From Denitratisoma sp. (GTDB lineage Bacteria > Pseudomonadota > Gammaproteobacteria > Burkholderiales > Rhodocyclaceae): a stretch of 64,000 nucleotides of DNA. Location of the stretch: assembly GCA_032027165.1 (NCBI GenBank), contig JAVSMO010000001.1, forward strand, positions 2,481,919-2,545,918. Direction: 5' to 3'. Positions 9,436 through 17,694 of the stretch are shown piece by piece. The translations under genes were made by a program, and so were the position numbers. Position 1 is the stretch's first letter. The number at the start of each line of letters is the position of its first letter. The notes under the pieces were generated by a model. The model saw nothing but the letters and a program-made list of their open reading frames with translations, did not search any database and had not been told where the DNA came from.

Positions 9436-9472
9436 AAACCCATATTCTTTTTAGCATCTTTCATATGGGTTT
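9436..9472. repeat. 10-bp perfect inverted repeat between the HDOD pair and the TPR gene
   Basis: AAACCCATAT (9436-9445) and ATATGGGTTT (9463-9472) are perfect reverse complements separated by a T-rich 17-bp loop. The site lies 54-90 bp before the minus-strand start at 9382 and about 35 bp before a plus-strand promoter candidate. It is markedly AT-rich for this GC-rich region. Neither strand shows the stem-plus-U-run of a terminator, so an operator is more likely. Confidence 0.6.
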
Positions 9473-9505
9473 ATCGGCAGGATGCGGCCATAACTTGACC
9501 TCGCC

Positions 9506-9534
9506 TTGGTTGGCGAAAGCCATAGGGCTATGAT
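9506..9534 (+). promoter_or_regulatory. Candidate promoter of the TPR lipoprotein gene
   Basis: TTGGTT (9506-9511) is followed after 17 bp by TATGAT (9529-9534), giving a start near 9541 and a short leader to the ATG at 9569. The -10 is good and the -35 is weak. A nearby TTGACC at 9494 is too far from this -10 to pair with it. Confidence 0.4.
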
Positions 9535-9568
9535 GCCTATTACCCCACTCCGACACGAGGAGCAAGCA

Positions 9569-10342
9569 ATGACTGCCAAGCTGCTGCTTACCCGGCTGAC
9601 CCTGCTGCTGTTGGTTGCGACCCTGCTCGCCGCCTGCGCCGGCCTGACCCTGCAAAGCGAGATCGACGGCCTGATGAAGGAAGGCCAGCAGCTTTATTCG
9701 GAAAAGAAATACGACGCGGCCATCGACAAGTTCGTCATCGTCATCGGCAAGGATCCCGCCTACTGGCAGGCCTACCTGTGGGCGGCGCGCGCCTTCATCG
9801 CCAAGGGCAACTGGGGCGACGCCATCGCCAACGGCCGCAAGGCTTTCGAGCTCGCGCCGAAGGACAAGGAAACGCTGCCGGTGTTCGTCCAGGCCCTCTT
9901 CGGCGGCGGCGCCGATGCGCTGAAGAACGGCCGCTTCGCCGAGTCGGTGAACCTCTTCGTCGAATACCTCAAGCTCGAGCCCGGCAGTACCCAGGCCTGG
10001 CTCAACGTCGGCAAGGCCTACCTCGGCCAGAAGGATTTCCGCCAGGCGCTCGGCGCCTTCGCCCAGGGGCTGGCCGCCGGCGGCGGTGCGGAACGCCAGG
10101 AGCTGGTCCGCCAGCTCCTCGACGGCGGCGTGCAGGCCTTCGCCAGCGGCAGGCACCGCGAGTCGATCGACCTGCTCAGGGAGTACCTCAAGTACGACGC
10201 AAGGAACCTGCAGGCCTACCTGAACATTGCCAAGGCCTACTGGGAAACCGGCGACCGGGGCAAGGCGCTGGACGCCTTCAGGCAGGTGCTGCAGCTCGAT
10301 CCGCGCCAGGAGGAGGCGCTGCGCTACATGCTGCGGCGCTGA
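9569..10342 (+). CDS. TPR-repeat lipoprotein
   Basis: The 257-residue protein begins at ATG 9569 behind CGAGGAGCAAGCA. It has a lipoprotein signal peptide ending in the lipobox LLAACAG (Cys near residue 22). Several tetratricopeptide repeats follow, for example GQQLYSEKKYDAAIDKFVIVIGKDPAYWQAY, VNLFVEYLKLEPGSTQAWLNVGKAYLGQKDF and AYLNIAKAYWETGDRGKALDAF. It should sit on the outer or inner membrane facing the periplasm and serve as a protein-binding scaffold, in the manner of PilF or BamD-like helpers, though no specific family is recognised. It converges on the M48 protease gene with only 6 bp between the stops. Confidence 0.85.
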   Translation: MTAKLLLTRLTLLLLVATLLAACAGLTLQSEIDGLMKEGQQLYSEKKYDAAIDKFVIVIGKDPAYWQAYLWAARAFIAKGNWGDAIANGRKAFELAPKDKETLPVFVQALFGGGADALKNGRFAESVNLFVEYLKLEPGSTQAWLNVGKAYLGQKDFRQALGAFAQGLAAGGGAERQELVRQLLDGGVQAFASGRHRESIDLLREYLKYDARNLQAYLNIAKAYWETGDRGKALDAFRQVLQLDPRQEEALRYMLRR

Positions 10343-10348
10343 CCCCGC

Positions 10349-11833
10349 CTACTCCACCACCTTGATCGGCTGTCCGGCCGGCGGCTCCCCGCCGGCATAG
10401 ACGCCGTTGAGCAGGCGCAGCTGCGCCTCGGCGTTGCCGCCCAGCGGCGACTGCCGCGCCAGCTGCCCGAACGCGCCGCGCCGGTAGGGCGCCGTCTTCA
10501 GCGCCCAGGGGCGCGCCGCCGCCCGGTCCGCCGCAGTGAAGGCGCGGAACGAGGCCTCCGCCTGCCGCAACTGGCCGCGGGCGCGGGCAAGCGCCTGCGC
10601 ATCACGGGCGCCGTAGAACAGCAGGAAATACCGGTTGGCGGGTCCGGTCGCCACGGTCGCCTCGACCGCCTGCGCCTGTCCCTGCCGGTTGCGGGCAATG
10701 CCGGCGAAGTGGGTGGCGGGAAAACCGCCCAATGCCAGCCGCTCGGTACGCCCTTGCTCCAGCCGGAAGACATTGCGGATGATCTCGTCGTGGGAATTGC
10801 CGGCCTTCGGCGGCACCACCTGCACGACCAGGCCGGCATCCCCGGCGCTATTCACCAGCGCCACTGCCTCATGAGAATTCTGCACGCGCCAACCCTCCGG
10901 CGCGGTCAGCACGATGCCGAGCGGCTCATGGTAGAAGTTCCGTCCGCGCGTGACGCCCTGCTCGCGGCTCTCGCCGAAGGCCATGCCGTCGATGGCCTGC
11001 AGGTAGCGGGCGCGGCCCTCGTCGCCGTACTTGCCCTTGTACTGTGCGGCGAACCGGGCGATGTCCTGCAGGCGCTTGTCGTTGCTCGGGTGCGAGGCCA
11101 GCCATCCCGCGCCGGCCGTCGGCGTGCGCCCCTCGGCGCGCGCGGTGTCGGAGACGTATTGCTCCTGGCTCTTCAGCACGCGGATGACATCGATCATGTT
11201 CTTCGGATCGTAGTTGTTGCGCGCCAAGTATTCCGCGCCGAGCTGGTCGGCCTGCGTTTCCTGATCGCGGCTGTAGGAGGCGATGTAGCCGGCCGCCACG
11301 CCCTGCGACAGCGTGCTGGCAATGTCGGTGGCGCCGCTCACGCCCTTCACCTCGAGCACGGCGCCGAGGACGGTGGCGGCCAGCACGCCGAGGCCCGCCG
11401 TCCGCTGGCGCGTGGCACGCTGGGCGCCATGACGGGCGGTAACGTGGCCGATCTCGTGGCCGATGACGCCGGCCAGGTCGGCCTCGCTCTCCATGTAGGC
11501 CATCAGGCCACGGGTGACGTAGACATAGCCGCCGGGCAACGCGAAGGCGTTCACCTCCGGGCTGTCCAGCACCGTGAAATGCCACTCCAGGTTCTTGCGG
11601 TGGGACTGCTTCGCCAGGCGCTGGCCCAGCTCATTCACGTAGGCCTGCAGGCGCGGGTCGGCGTAGACGCCGTAATCCTGCAACACCTCCTCGTGCGCCT
11701 TGCGGCCTTCGGCGATCTCGCTGCGCTCGTCCATGACGGTCAGTTCGCGCTGCCCGGTGACCGGGTTCGTCACGGTTGCGCAGCCGGCCAGCAACGCGGC
11801 GGCAAGGGCGATCAGCGGCACTCCGAAGTGCAT
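10349..11833 (-). CDS. M48 family zinc metalloprotease, lipoprotein (BepA/LoiP-like)
   Basis: The 494-residue protein has a lipobox (LLAGCAT, Cys near 18). The zinc site HEIGH lies near residue 126, within the helix ADLAGVIGHEIGHVTARHGAQ, and a third ligand Glu is in QETQADQLGAEYLA. Conserved NAFALPGGYVYVTRGL precedes the active site. The C-terminal 200 residues form an extra domain and end in LGGNAEAQLRLLNGVYAGGEPPAGQPIKVVE, a tail common to this subfamily. It probably degrades or helps assemble outer membrane proteins. A 69-bp gap separates it from the DUF411 gene, so it may have its own promoter or be the last gene of the metal operon. Confidence 0.9.
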   Translation of the reverse strand: MHFGVPLIALAAALLAGCATVTNPVTGQRELTVMDERSEIAEGRKAHEEVLQDYGVYADPRLQAYVNELGQRLAKQSHRKNLEWHFTVLDSPEVNAFALPGGYVYVTRGLMAYMESEADLAGVIGHEIGHVTARHGAQRATRQRTAGLGVLAATVLGAVLEVKGVSGATDIASTLSQGVAAGYIASYSRDQETQADQLGAEYLARNNYDPKNMIDVIRVLKSQEQYVSDTARAEGRTPTAGAGWLASHPSNDKRLQDIARFAAQYKGKYGDEGRARYLQAIDGMAFGESREQGVTRGRNFYHEPLGIVLTAPEGWRVQNSHEAVALVNSAGDAGLVVQVVPPKAGNSHDEIIRNVFRLEQGRTERLALGGFPATHFAGIARNRQGQAQAVEATVATGPANRYFLLFYGARDAQALARARGQLRQAEASFRAFTAADRAAARPWALKTAPYRRGAFGQLARQSPLGGNAEAQLRLLNGVYAGGEPPAGQPIKVVE

Positions 11834-11902
11834 GACATCCCTCCTCGAGTGGATCGGCTGGCGGAATATCCGCCAGCGCAGATTTAACCATGCGACTGGC
11901 GC

Positions 11903-12349
11903 TCAGCGGTAGCGCTCGAAGATGCGGCTGCGCCCGGCGCCGTCGAAGGAGACCACGTCGTAGGGGTCTTTCCGGCCCGGCACTTCCATGCCGGGCGAGC
12001 CGGACGGCATGCCCGGCGCCGACAGTCCCGTCACAGCCGGCTTCTCGCGCAACAGCCTCTTGATCGCCGAGGCCGGCACGTGGCCCTCGATGACATAGCC
12101 CCCCACTTTCGCCGTGTGGCAGGAAGCCAGCCGCTGCGGCACGCCGAAGCGTCCCTTCACCGCCTGCATGTCGCGTTCCATCACGGTCTTCACGCGGAAA
12201 CCGTTCGCCTCCAGATGCTCGGCCCACTTCCCGCAGCAGCCGCAGTTCGGGTCCTTGTGCATCACCACCTCCGGCAGCGGCTCGGCGCCGGCACCGAAGG
12301 CGGCTAGCATTGCCGCAAGGGCAACGGCGGCTCGCAATGTCTTCCCCAT
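11903..12349 (-). CDS. DUF411 family periplasmic metal-binding protein
   Basis: This 148-residue protein has a signal peptide (LRAAVALAAMLAAFGAGAEP) and the DUF411 core: MHKDPNCGCCGKWAEHLEANGF, then VPQRLASCHTAKVGGYVIEGHVPASAIKRLL and GMPSGSPGME. The CxCC cluster and the later Cys-His are likely thiol ligands for copper. DUF411 proteins are found in copper and silver resistance loci, often labelled CopG. It starts 4 bp after the Spy-like gene and is probably co-transcribed with the efflux operon. Its exact role is not settled; metal sequestration or reduction is inferred. Confidence 0.88.
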   Translation of the reverse strand: MGKTLRAAVALAAMLAAFGAGAEPLPEVVMHKDPNCGCCGKWAEHLEANGFRVKTVMERDMQAVKGRFGVPQRLASCHTAKVGGYVIEGHVPASAIKRLLREKPAVTGLSAPGMPSGSPGMEVPGRKDPYDVVSFDGAGRSRIFERYR

Positions 12350-12353
12350 AGCG

Positions 12354-12920
12354 TCAATTTCCCATCATGCGGCCGCGCCAACTCCGCCCCCAGTAATCGC
12401 GTGCCGTCTTGCGCTGCTCCGGGGTCAATTGTTCCTCGATGCGGTTGTGCGCGGCGACCGTCGCCTCGATCATCTGGCGGCGCAAGTCGAAAATCCGCTG
12501 GTAGGCGGCCCCGATCGCCTTGGGGTCGCGCTTTTCCGCGTCGTACAAGTCGCGCAGCCTGCTCTGCTCGTCCATCGTGCGCCCCATCAGCTCCCAGCGC
12601 TTGCGGCGCAGCTCGTCCTGTATGGCGTTGACGGACTTGCGCTGCTTGTCGTCGAGCTCGATGCCGAAGAGGCCGCCCTGCGCGCCCATCATGCCGGGAC
12701 CGTAGCCTCCCATCATGCCGTGGCCATAGCCGCCCCCCATCATCCCTGGACCGTACTGCCCCCCCATCATCCCTGGACCGTACTGCCCCCCCATCATGCC
12801 GGGGCCCATGCCGCCGTAGCCGCCCATCATGCCGCCTCGCGAAGGGTCGGCCATCGCCAGCCCGGGCAAAGCCATGCCCGCCACCATTACAACCGCTGCT
12901 ACTTTGCGAATCGTGCTCAT
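12354..12920 (-). CDS. Spy/CpxP-like periplasmic protein with Met/Gly-rich repeat
   Basis: The 188-residue protein starts at ATG 12920 behind GGAGAGACCG; an upstream in-frame start (12950) has no such site. A signal peptide (VAAVVMVAGMALPGLAMA) is followed at about residues 26-75 by a low-complexity stretch built from MMGG and YGPGMMGGQ units, with about a dozen Met. The C-terminal half is helical and charged and holds an LTxxQ-type motif (QLTPEQRKTARDYW), as in CpxP/Spy/CnrX chaperones and sensors. The Met pairs look suited to bind Cu(I) or Ag(I). It lies within the efflux operon between the small periplasmic protein and DUF411. A metal buffer or periplasmic sensor role is inferred. Confidence 0.8.
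   Translation of the reverse strand: MSTIRKVAAVVMVAGMALPGLAMADPSRGGMMGGYGGMGPGMMGGQYGPGMMGGQYGPGMMGGGYGHGMMGGYGPGMMGAQGGLFGIELDDKQRKSVNAIQDELRRKRWELMGRTMDEQSRLRDLYDAEKRDPKAIGAAYQRIFDLRRQMIEATVAAHNRIEEQLTPEQRKTARDYWGRSWRGRMMGN
12733..12797 (-). repeat. 27-bp direct repeat encoding YGPGMMGGQ units
   Basis: Two exact 27-bp units in tandem (period seen at ATCAT 12739, 12766 and again, imperfectly, at 12793) encode repeated nonapeptides inside the Spy-like gene. Runs of six to seven C in each unit could allow slippage. It is a coding microsatellite-like repeat, not a CRISPR array. Confidence 0.8.
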
Positions 12921-12952
12921 CGGTCTCTCCTTCCTAGTCGAGGTTGACACAG

Positions 12953-13402
12953 TCAGTGGCCGCCGTGCGCCTGCTTGGCCGGCGCGGCCAGCGGAGTAAA
13001 GCGTGCCTGCTCCGCCGACTTGCCCGGGAAGGCCAGCGAAACCACCACTTTCATGTCGGCAGTCGAGGGATATTTGGCAAACCCCTTCAGCCGGTTGTCG
13101 CCGTCCGGTTTGAGCGTAGCCGAAGCCTTTAGTTTCCCAGACAGCAGAGTAGCCGTCCCAGCCGCACCAGCGCTGGAAACCTTGTTGCCTGCATGGTCTG
13201 TTACATATACCAAGACCGGATTTTCCTTCGCTTCCTTACTGTCCTTCACTACCACCAGCTCGTAGTGATACGGCCCGGCCATGCGCAGTTGGCCGCCGTT
13301 GGGCGCCTTCTGCGTGTCGAGATAAGCGTCGTCGTGGGCCAGAACGGCGCCCGCCGCAAAAGTCAGTCCCAGCAGGACGGCGGTCGTCTTGAGGTGTTTC
13401 AT
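12953..13402 (-). CDS. Small periplasmic protein of the metal-efflux operon
   Basis: The 149-residue protein has a clear signal peptide (MKHLKTTAVLLGLTFAAGAVLA-HDD). The mature part starts with HDDAYLDTQKAPNGGQLRMAG and ends with a His-rich tail (KQAHGGH). The middle (YHYELVVV, PVLVYVTDHAGNKV, LLSGKLKASATLKPDGDNRLKG) looks like one beta-sandwich domain of the kind found at the N-terminus of some CzcB-type adaptors. It lies between the RND pump gene (stop 13433 on the upstream side) and the Spy-like gene. I infer a periplasmic metal carrier feeding the pump. No named family is certain. Confidence 0.75.
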   Translation of the reverse strand: MKHLKTTAVLLGLTFAAGAVLAHDDAYLDTQKAPNGGQLRMAGPYHYELVVVKDSKEAKENPVLVYVTDHAGNKVSSAGAAGTATLLSGKLKASATLKPDGDNRLKGFAKYPSTADMKVVVSLAFPGKSAEQARFTPLAAPAKQAHGGH

Positions 13403-13432
13403 TTAATCTCCTTTCACAATAGACCACGGGGT

Positions 13433-16400
13433 TCAGAAACTTTGTTGATCCTTCAATGCCAACAGCCGCTGCAAGGGCTTCTCTCCCCACAGGCGGAACA
13501 TCACCGGCGTCAGCAGCGTATCCAGCAGCGTCGAGCTGACCAGGCCGCCGAAGATCACCACCGCCACCGGATGCAGCACTTCCTTGCCCGGCGCATCGGC
13601 CGAGACCAGCAGCGGCACCAGGGCGAAGGCCGCCACCAGCGCCGTCATCAACACGGGGGTGAGGCGCTCCAGCGAGCCCCGCACGATCATGCGGTCGCCG
13701 AACTGCTCGCCCTCGAAGGCGCACAGGTTGATGTAATGGCTGATTTTCAGGATGCCGTTGCGCGTGGCGATGCCGGTCAGCGTGATGAAGCCGACCAGCG
13801 CCGCCACAGAGAGCGGCTGGCCGGAGATCCACAGGGCGACGACGCTACCGACCAGCGCCAGCGGGATGTTGCCCATGATGATCGCGGTGAGCGCCGCCGA
13901 GCGGTAGCGGCTGTAGAGGACGAGGAAAATCATGGTCAGCGAAACCGCCGCCAGCAGGGCGATCAGGCGCGCCGCGTCCTCCTGCGCCTGAAACTGGCCC
14001 TCCAGCGCGGTGAAGTAGCCCTCCGGCATCGGCCGCGCGGCGAGCTCGGCGCGGATGTCGGCGATCACCTTCGACATGTCGCGGCCGTCGGTGTTGGCGG
14101 AGATGACGATGCGGCGGCGTGCATTCTCCCGGCTGACCTGGTTCGGCCCCTCGCCGTCCTCGATAGCCGCCAGGCGCGCCAGCGGCACCGGGCCGCCCGG
14201 CGTCTCGATGAGCAGGCCGGAGAGCGCCTGCAAGCCGCGGTCGCTCTCGGGCAGGCGCACGACGAGGTCGAAACGTTTGCTGCCCTCGACGACCTGGGTG
14301 ATGCGCTCGCCCTCGATCATCTGCTCCAGCGAACGCAGCAGCGCGCCCGGCGCCACGCCGTAGCGCGCCGCCTGCTCGTAATCGAGGCGGATCTTGATCT
14401 GCGGGATGAGCACCTGCTTCTCGACCGCCAGGTCGGTGACGCCCGGTATCCTCGCCAGGCGCGCACGCAGATCGGAAGCCAGTCCGCGCAGGGTGTCGAG
14501 GTCGTCGCCGTACACCTTCAGCGCGATTTGTGCGCGCACGCCGGAGAGCAGATGGTCGAGGCGATGCGAGATGGGCTGGCCGACGCTGCTCGATGCCGGC
14601 AGCACGGCAAGCCGCGCCCGGATGTCGCCGATGATCGCCTCGCGGCTACGCTCGGAAGGCTTCAGGTCGACGTCCATCTCGGTGTAATGCACGCCCTCGG
14701 CGTGTTCGTCGAGTTCGGCGCGGCCGGTGCGGCGGCCGACCTGGATCACCTCGGGCACCTGCGCGACTAGGGCTTCGGCGGCCGCGCCGATGCGGTTCGA
14801 CTCGGCGAGCGATGTGCCGGGATTGAGCAGGACGTTGATGGTCAGCGTGCCCTCGTTGAAGGGCGGCAGGAACGAGCGCGGGAAGAAGGGAATGCTGGCG
14901 GCAGCGGCGGCCACCGCGACCAGGGCGCCGGCAAGCAGGGTTCGGCTGCGGGTGAAGGACCAGTGCAGCAGCTTCGCGTCCCAGCGCTTGAGGCGGGTCA
15001 CCAGCGGGCTGTCGCCGGCATGCAGCTGCTTCATGCGGGGCAGCAGGTAATACGCCAGCACCGGCGTGACGGTGACCGAGACGATCATGCTGGCGAGGAT
15101 GGAGACGATGTAGGCCACGCCGAGCGGCGTGAACAGGCGCCCCTCGATGCCGGGCAGGACGAACAGCGGCACGAACACCAGGACGATGATGAAGGTGGCG
15201 TAGACGATGGCCGAGCGCACTTCCAGAGTCGCTGCGGCGATCACCTCCGCCACCGGCCGCGGCTCGTGGTGAGCGCGGTTGAGTTTGAGCCGGCGCAGCA
15301 CGTTCTCGACGCCGACCACCGCGTCGTCCACCAGCTCGCCGATGGCGATGGCGAGCCCCCCCAGCGTCATGGTGTTGATCGACAGGCCGAAATAGCGGAA
15401 CACAAGCGCCGTCACCAACAGCGAGAGCGGGATGGCCGTGAGCGAGATCAGCGTGGTGCGCACGTTGAGCAGGAACAGGAACAGGATCACCGCCACCAGG
15501 ATGGCGCCGTCGCGCAGCGCCTCCTCGACGTTGCTTACCGAGTGTTCGATGAAGTCTGCCTGCTTGAAGAGGAACTGCGGCGCCTCGATGCCGGCAGGCC
15601 GCCCCCTTTCGAGCTCGGCCAACGCCCGTTCGACCTCGCGCGTCAGTCGTACGCTGTCGGCGGCAGGCTGCTTCTGCACCGAGAGGATGACTGCCGGCTT
15701 GGCGTTGTAGCCGGCATCGCCGCGCTTGATGGCGGACGCCAGCTTCACTTCGGCAAGCTGTTTCAACAGGATGGGCTGGCCATTCTTCATGGCCACCACC
15801 AGGTTCTGCAGGTCCTCGAGGCGGCTGGTGCGGCCGATCTGGCGGATCAGGTATTCGCGTCCCTGCGCCTCGAGAAATCCGCCGCTGGTGTTGGCGCCGA
15901 AATCTTTCAGCGCCGACTCCAGCCGCTCACGTTCGATGCCCAGTGCCGCCAGCTGCGCCGGCTTGAGCTCGACGCGGTATTGCCTCAGCTCGCCGCCGAT
16001 CGGGATCACCTGGGCCACGCCGGGGATGGTCAGCAGGCGCGGCCGCATTACCCAGTCGGCGTACTCGCGCACCTGCATCGGGCTCGCCTTGGCCGGATCG
16101 GCCGGCAGGGCGATGAGCAGGATCTCCCCCATGATCGAGGAGATGGGCCCGAGTTGCGGCACGATGCCTTCGGGCAACTGCTCGCGCACCAGGTTGAGGC
16201 GCTCGCTGATCTGCTGGCGGTTGCGGTAGATGTCCGAGCCCCACTCGAATTCGACATAGACGATGGACAAGCCGACGCCGGATACGGAGCGCACGCGGGT
16301 TACCCCGGGCATGCCGTTCATGCTCGACTCGATGGGGAACGTGATCAGCTGCTCGACCTCCTCCGGCGCCATGCCGCCGGCCTCGGTCATCAGCGTCACG

Positions 16401-16537
16401 GTCGGCTTGTTGAGGTCGGGAAAGACGTCGACCGGCATCTGGCGCACGGTGAGTGCGCCGTAGATCACCAGCAGCAGCGACACGCCGAGGACGATGAGCC
16501 GCTGCTTCAGGCTCGTGTTGATGATGGCGTCGAACAT
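13433..16537 (-). CDS. Heavy-metal efflux RND transporter (CusA/CzcA family)
   Basis: The 1034-residue inner-membrane proton antiporter has 12 spans in the standard RND layout with two large periplasmic loops. It starts MFDAIINTSLKQRLIVLGVS. TM4 reads AIGELVDDAVVGVENVLRRL (about residue 400), with two Asp and one Glu for proton transfer. That motif differs from E. coli CusA (one Asp). The periplasmic segment reads EGTLTINVLLNPGTSLAESNRIG where CusA has a copper-binding Met, so the Met relay of CusA is not evident. Metal specificity is therefore open, although the neighbours favour copper or silver. The ATG at 16537 is 2 bp after the adaptor stop; a longer frame upstream lies inside the adaptor gene. 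Confidence 0.92.
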   Translation of the reverse strand: MFDAIINTSLKQRLIVLGVSLLLVIYGALTVRQMPVDVFPDLNKPTVTLMTEAGGMAPEEVEQLITFPIESSMNGMPGVTRVRSVSGVGLSIVYVEFEWGSDIYRNRQQISERLNLVREQLPEGIVPQLGPISSIMGEILLIALPADPAKASPMQVREYADWVMRPRLLTIPGVAQVIPIGGELRQYRVELKPAQLAALGIERERLESALKDFGANTSGGFLEAQGREYLIRQIGRTSRLEDLQNLVVAMKNGQPILLKQLAEVKLASAIKRGDAGYNAKPAVILSVQKQPAADSVRLTREVERALAELERGRPAGIEAPQFLFKQADFIEHSVSNVEEALRDGAILVAVILFLFLLNVRTTLISLTAIPLSLLVTALVFRYFGLSINTMTLGGLAIAIGELVDDAVVGVENVLRRLKLNRAHHEPRPVAEVIAAATLEVRSAIVYATFIIVLVFVPLFVLPGIEGRLFTPLGVAYIVSILASMIVSVTVTPVLAYYLLPRMKQLHAGDSPLVTRLKRWDAKLLHWSFTRSRTLLAGALVAVAAAAASIPFFPRSFLPPFNEGTLTINVLLNPGTSLAESNRIGAAAEALVAQVPEVIQVGRRTGRAELDEHAEGVHYTEMDVDLKPSERSREAIIGDIRARLAVLPASSSVGQPISHRLDHLLSGVRAQIALKVYGDDLDTLRGLASDLRARLARIPGVTDLAVEKQVLIPQIKIRLDYEQAARYGVAPGALLRSLEQMIEGERITQVVEGSKRFDLVVRLPESDRGLQALSGLLIETPGGPVPLARLAAIEDGEGPNQVSRENARRRIVISANTDGRDMSKVIADIRAELAARPMPEGYFTALEGQFQAQEDAARLIALLAAVSLTMIFLVLYSRYRSAALTAIIMGNIPLALVGSVVALWISGQPLSVAALVGFITLTGIATRNGILKISHYINLCAFEGEQFGDRMIVRGSLERLTPVLMTALVAAFALVPLLVSADAPGKEVLHPVAVVIFGGLVSSTLLDTLLTPVMFRLWGEKPLQRLLALKDQQSF

Positions 16538-16539
16538 GA

Positions 16540-17682
16540 TCAGCGCACCTGGGCCAACAGGCCAGCGCCTTCCGTGACGACGCGTTCGCCGTCTTGAATC
16601 CCTTTGACTACCGCAACGCGGTCCGCATCGAGCGGGGCCACGCCGACCCTGCGCAAGACGAAGCGCTCGGCGCCGTCGCGCACCCATACCGCCGTCTCGC
16701 CGGCACTGACTTTCACCAGCGCGGCCTGTGGCATTGCGGCGCCCTTAACGGTGCGCGAGGTCTGGGCGATCACCTTGAGCGGCTGGCCGACGGCGACGGG
16801 CGCGTTGGCCGACTTGACGCGGAACAGCAGCGGCAGCGCCTGCTCGCGCAGCTGGCGGCCGCCGCCGACGAACGCCAGTTCCAGCGTCCCGCCGGGCAGC
16901 GGCGCCGAGGCACGCGCGATGCCCTCGACCAGCGCCGCGTCGTAGGCCAACGCCTCCACCGCGAGGCGTGCGGGATCGATCACCTCGAAGAGAATCTCTT
17001 TCGCCTCGACCACCTGGCCGACCACGACGCTGGCGGCGCCGATCACGCCGGATACCGGCGCGCGCAAGGCTTCAGGCGCCCCGATACTGGCGCCGACGGC
17101 GGCGCGGCGCTTCCTCAGTGCCTCGGCCTCGAAGCGTGCCGTCTCGATGGCGGATCTGGCGACGGCGCCCTCGAGCTGCTCGTAGCGGGCCAGCTTGCGT
17201 TCGGCGATCGCGAGCTGTGCGTCGATCTCGGCAAGCTGCGCCTGCTGGTTGCCGCGTTCGATGCTGCTCGCCACGGGACGAAGGTATGCCAGCAGCTGCC
17301 CCTTGGCCACCTTCTGCCCCAGCGTCGGCAGCCCGCCGGGGGCGGCCTCGATGCGACCGGCCTGGGTCGCCTGGATGCGGCCTCCGGCGCTCGGATCGGC
17401 GATGACCCTGCCGTTGAACTCGACGGTGGCCGCCAGCTCGCCGACTTCCGCCAGCACATGGCGCAGGCCGAGCTGGCGCTGCACGGTCTTCGGCACGAAC
17501 AGGCTGCCGTCGGGCAGGCGCTGCGCCGCAGTCGCTTCGGCGGGCAGCGTCCCGGCCGCAGCGGTCTTGGCGGCGGGCTTCTTGTCCTGGCTGTGATCCT
17601 CGCCTCCGTGTGCGATGGCGCGCCCGGCGGCAAGCCCCAATAACGCGGCGGTAACGACGGCCGCGAGATTCATTCGAGGCAT
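16540..17682 (-). CDS. Efflux RND periplasmic adaptor (CusB/CzcB family)
   Basis: The protein of about 380 residues has a signal peptide, then a His/Asp-rich stretch (IAHGGEDHSQDKK) that may bind metal. A barrel-sandwich part follows (VEFNGRVIADPSAGGRIQATQAGRIEAAP, LGQKVAKGQLLAYLRPV) with a coiled-coil hairpin (about 145-190) and C-terminal beta domains ending in VVKGIQDGERVVTEGAGLLAQVR. It bridges the RND pump and the outer membrane factor. The AGGG site overlapping the upstream stop fits ATG 17682 better than ATG 17691. It is the middle gene of the efflux operon. Confidence 0.9.
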   Translation of the reverse strand: MPRMNLAAVVTAALLGLAAGRAIAHGGEDHSQDKKPAAKTAAAGTLPAEATAAQRLPDGSLFVPKTVQRQLGLRHVLAEVGELAATVEFNGRVIADPSAGGRIQATQAGRIEAAPGGLPTLGQKVAKGQLLAYLRPVASSIERGNQQAQLAEIDAQLAIAERKLARYEQLEGAVARSAIETARFEAEALRKRRAAVGASIGAPEALRAPVSGVIGAASVVVGQVVEAKEILFEVIDPARLAVEALAYDAALVEGIARASAPLPGGTLELAFVGGGRQLREQALPLLFRVKSANAPVAVGQPLKVIAQTSRTVKGAAMPQAALVKVSAGETAVWVRDGAERFVLRRVGVAPLDADRVAVVKGIQDGERVVTEGAGLLAQVR

Positions 17683-17694
17683 CGATGTCATCCC

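Noticed and set aside
12733..12797. Tandem 27-bp repeats as a CRISPR array
   Set aside because: The units are contiguous, in frame and without spacers; they encode a peptide repeat.
13433..16687. A longer start for the metal RND pump (1084 residues)
   Set aside because: The extra 50 residues are Arg-rich, lie inside the adaptor gene and precede the standard MFDAIINTSLKQR start, which is 2 bp after the adaptor stop.
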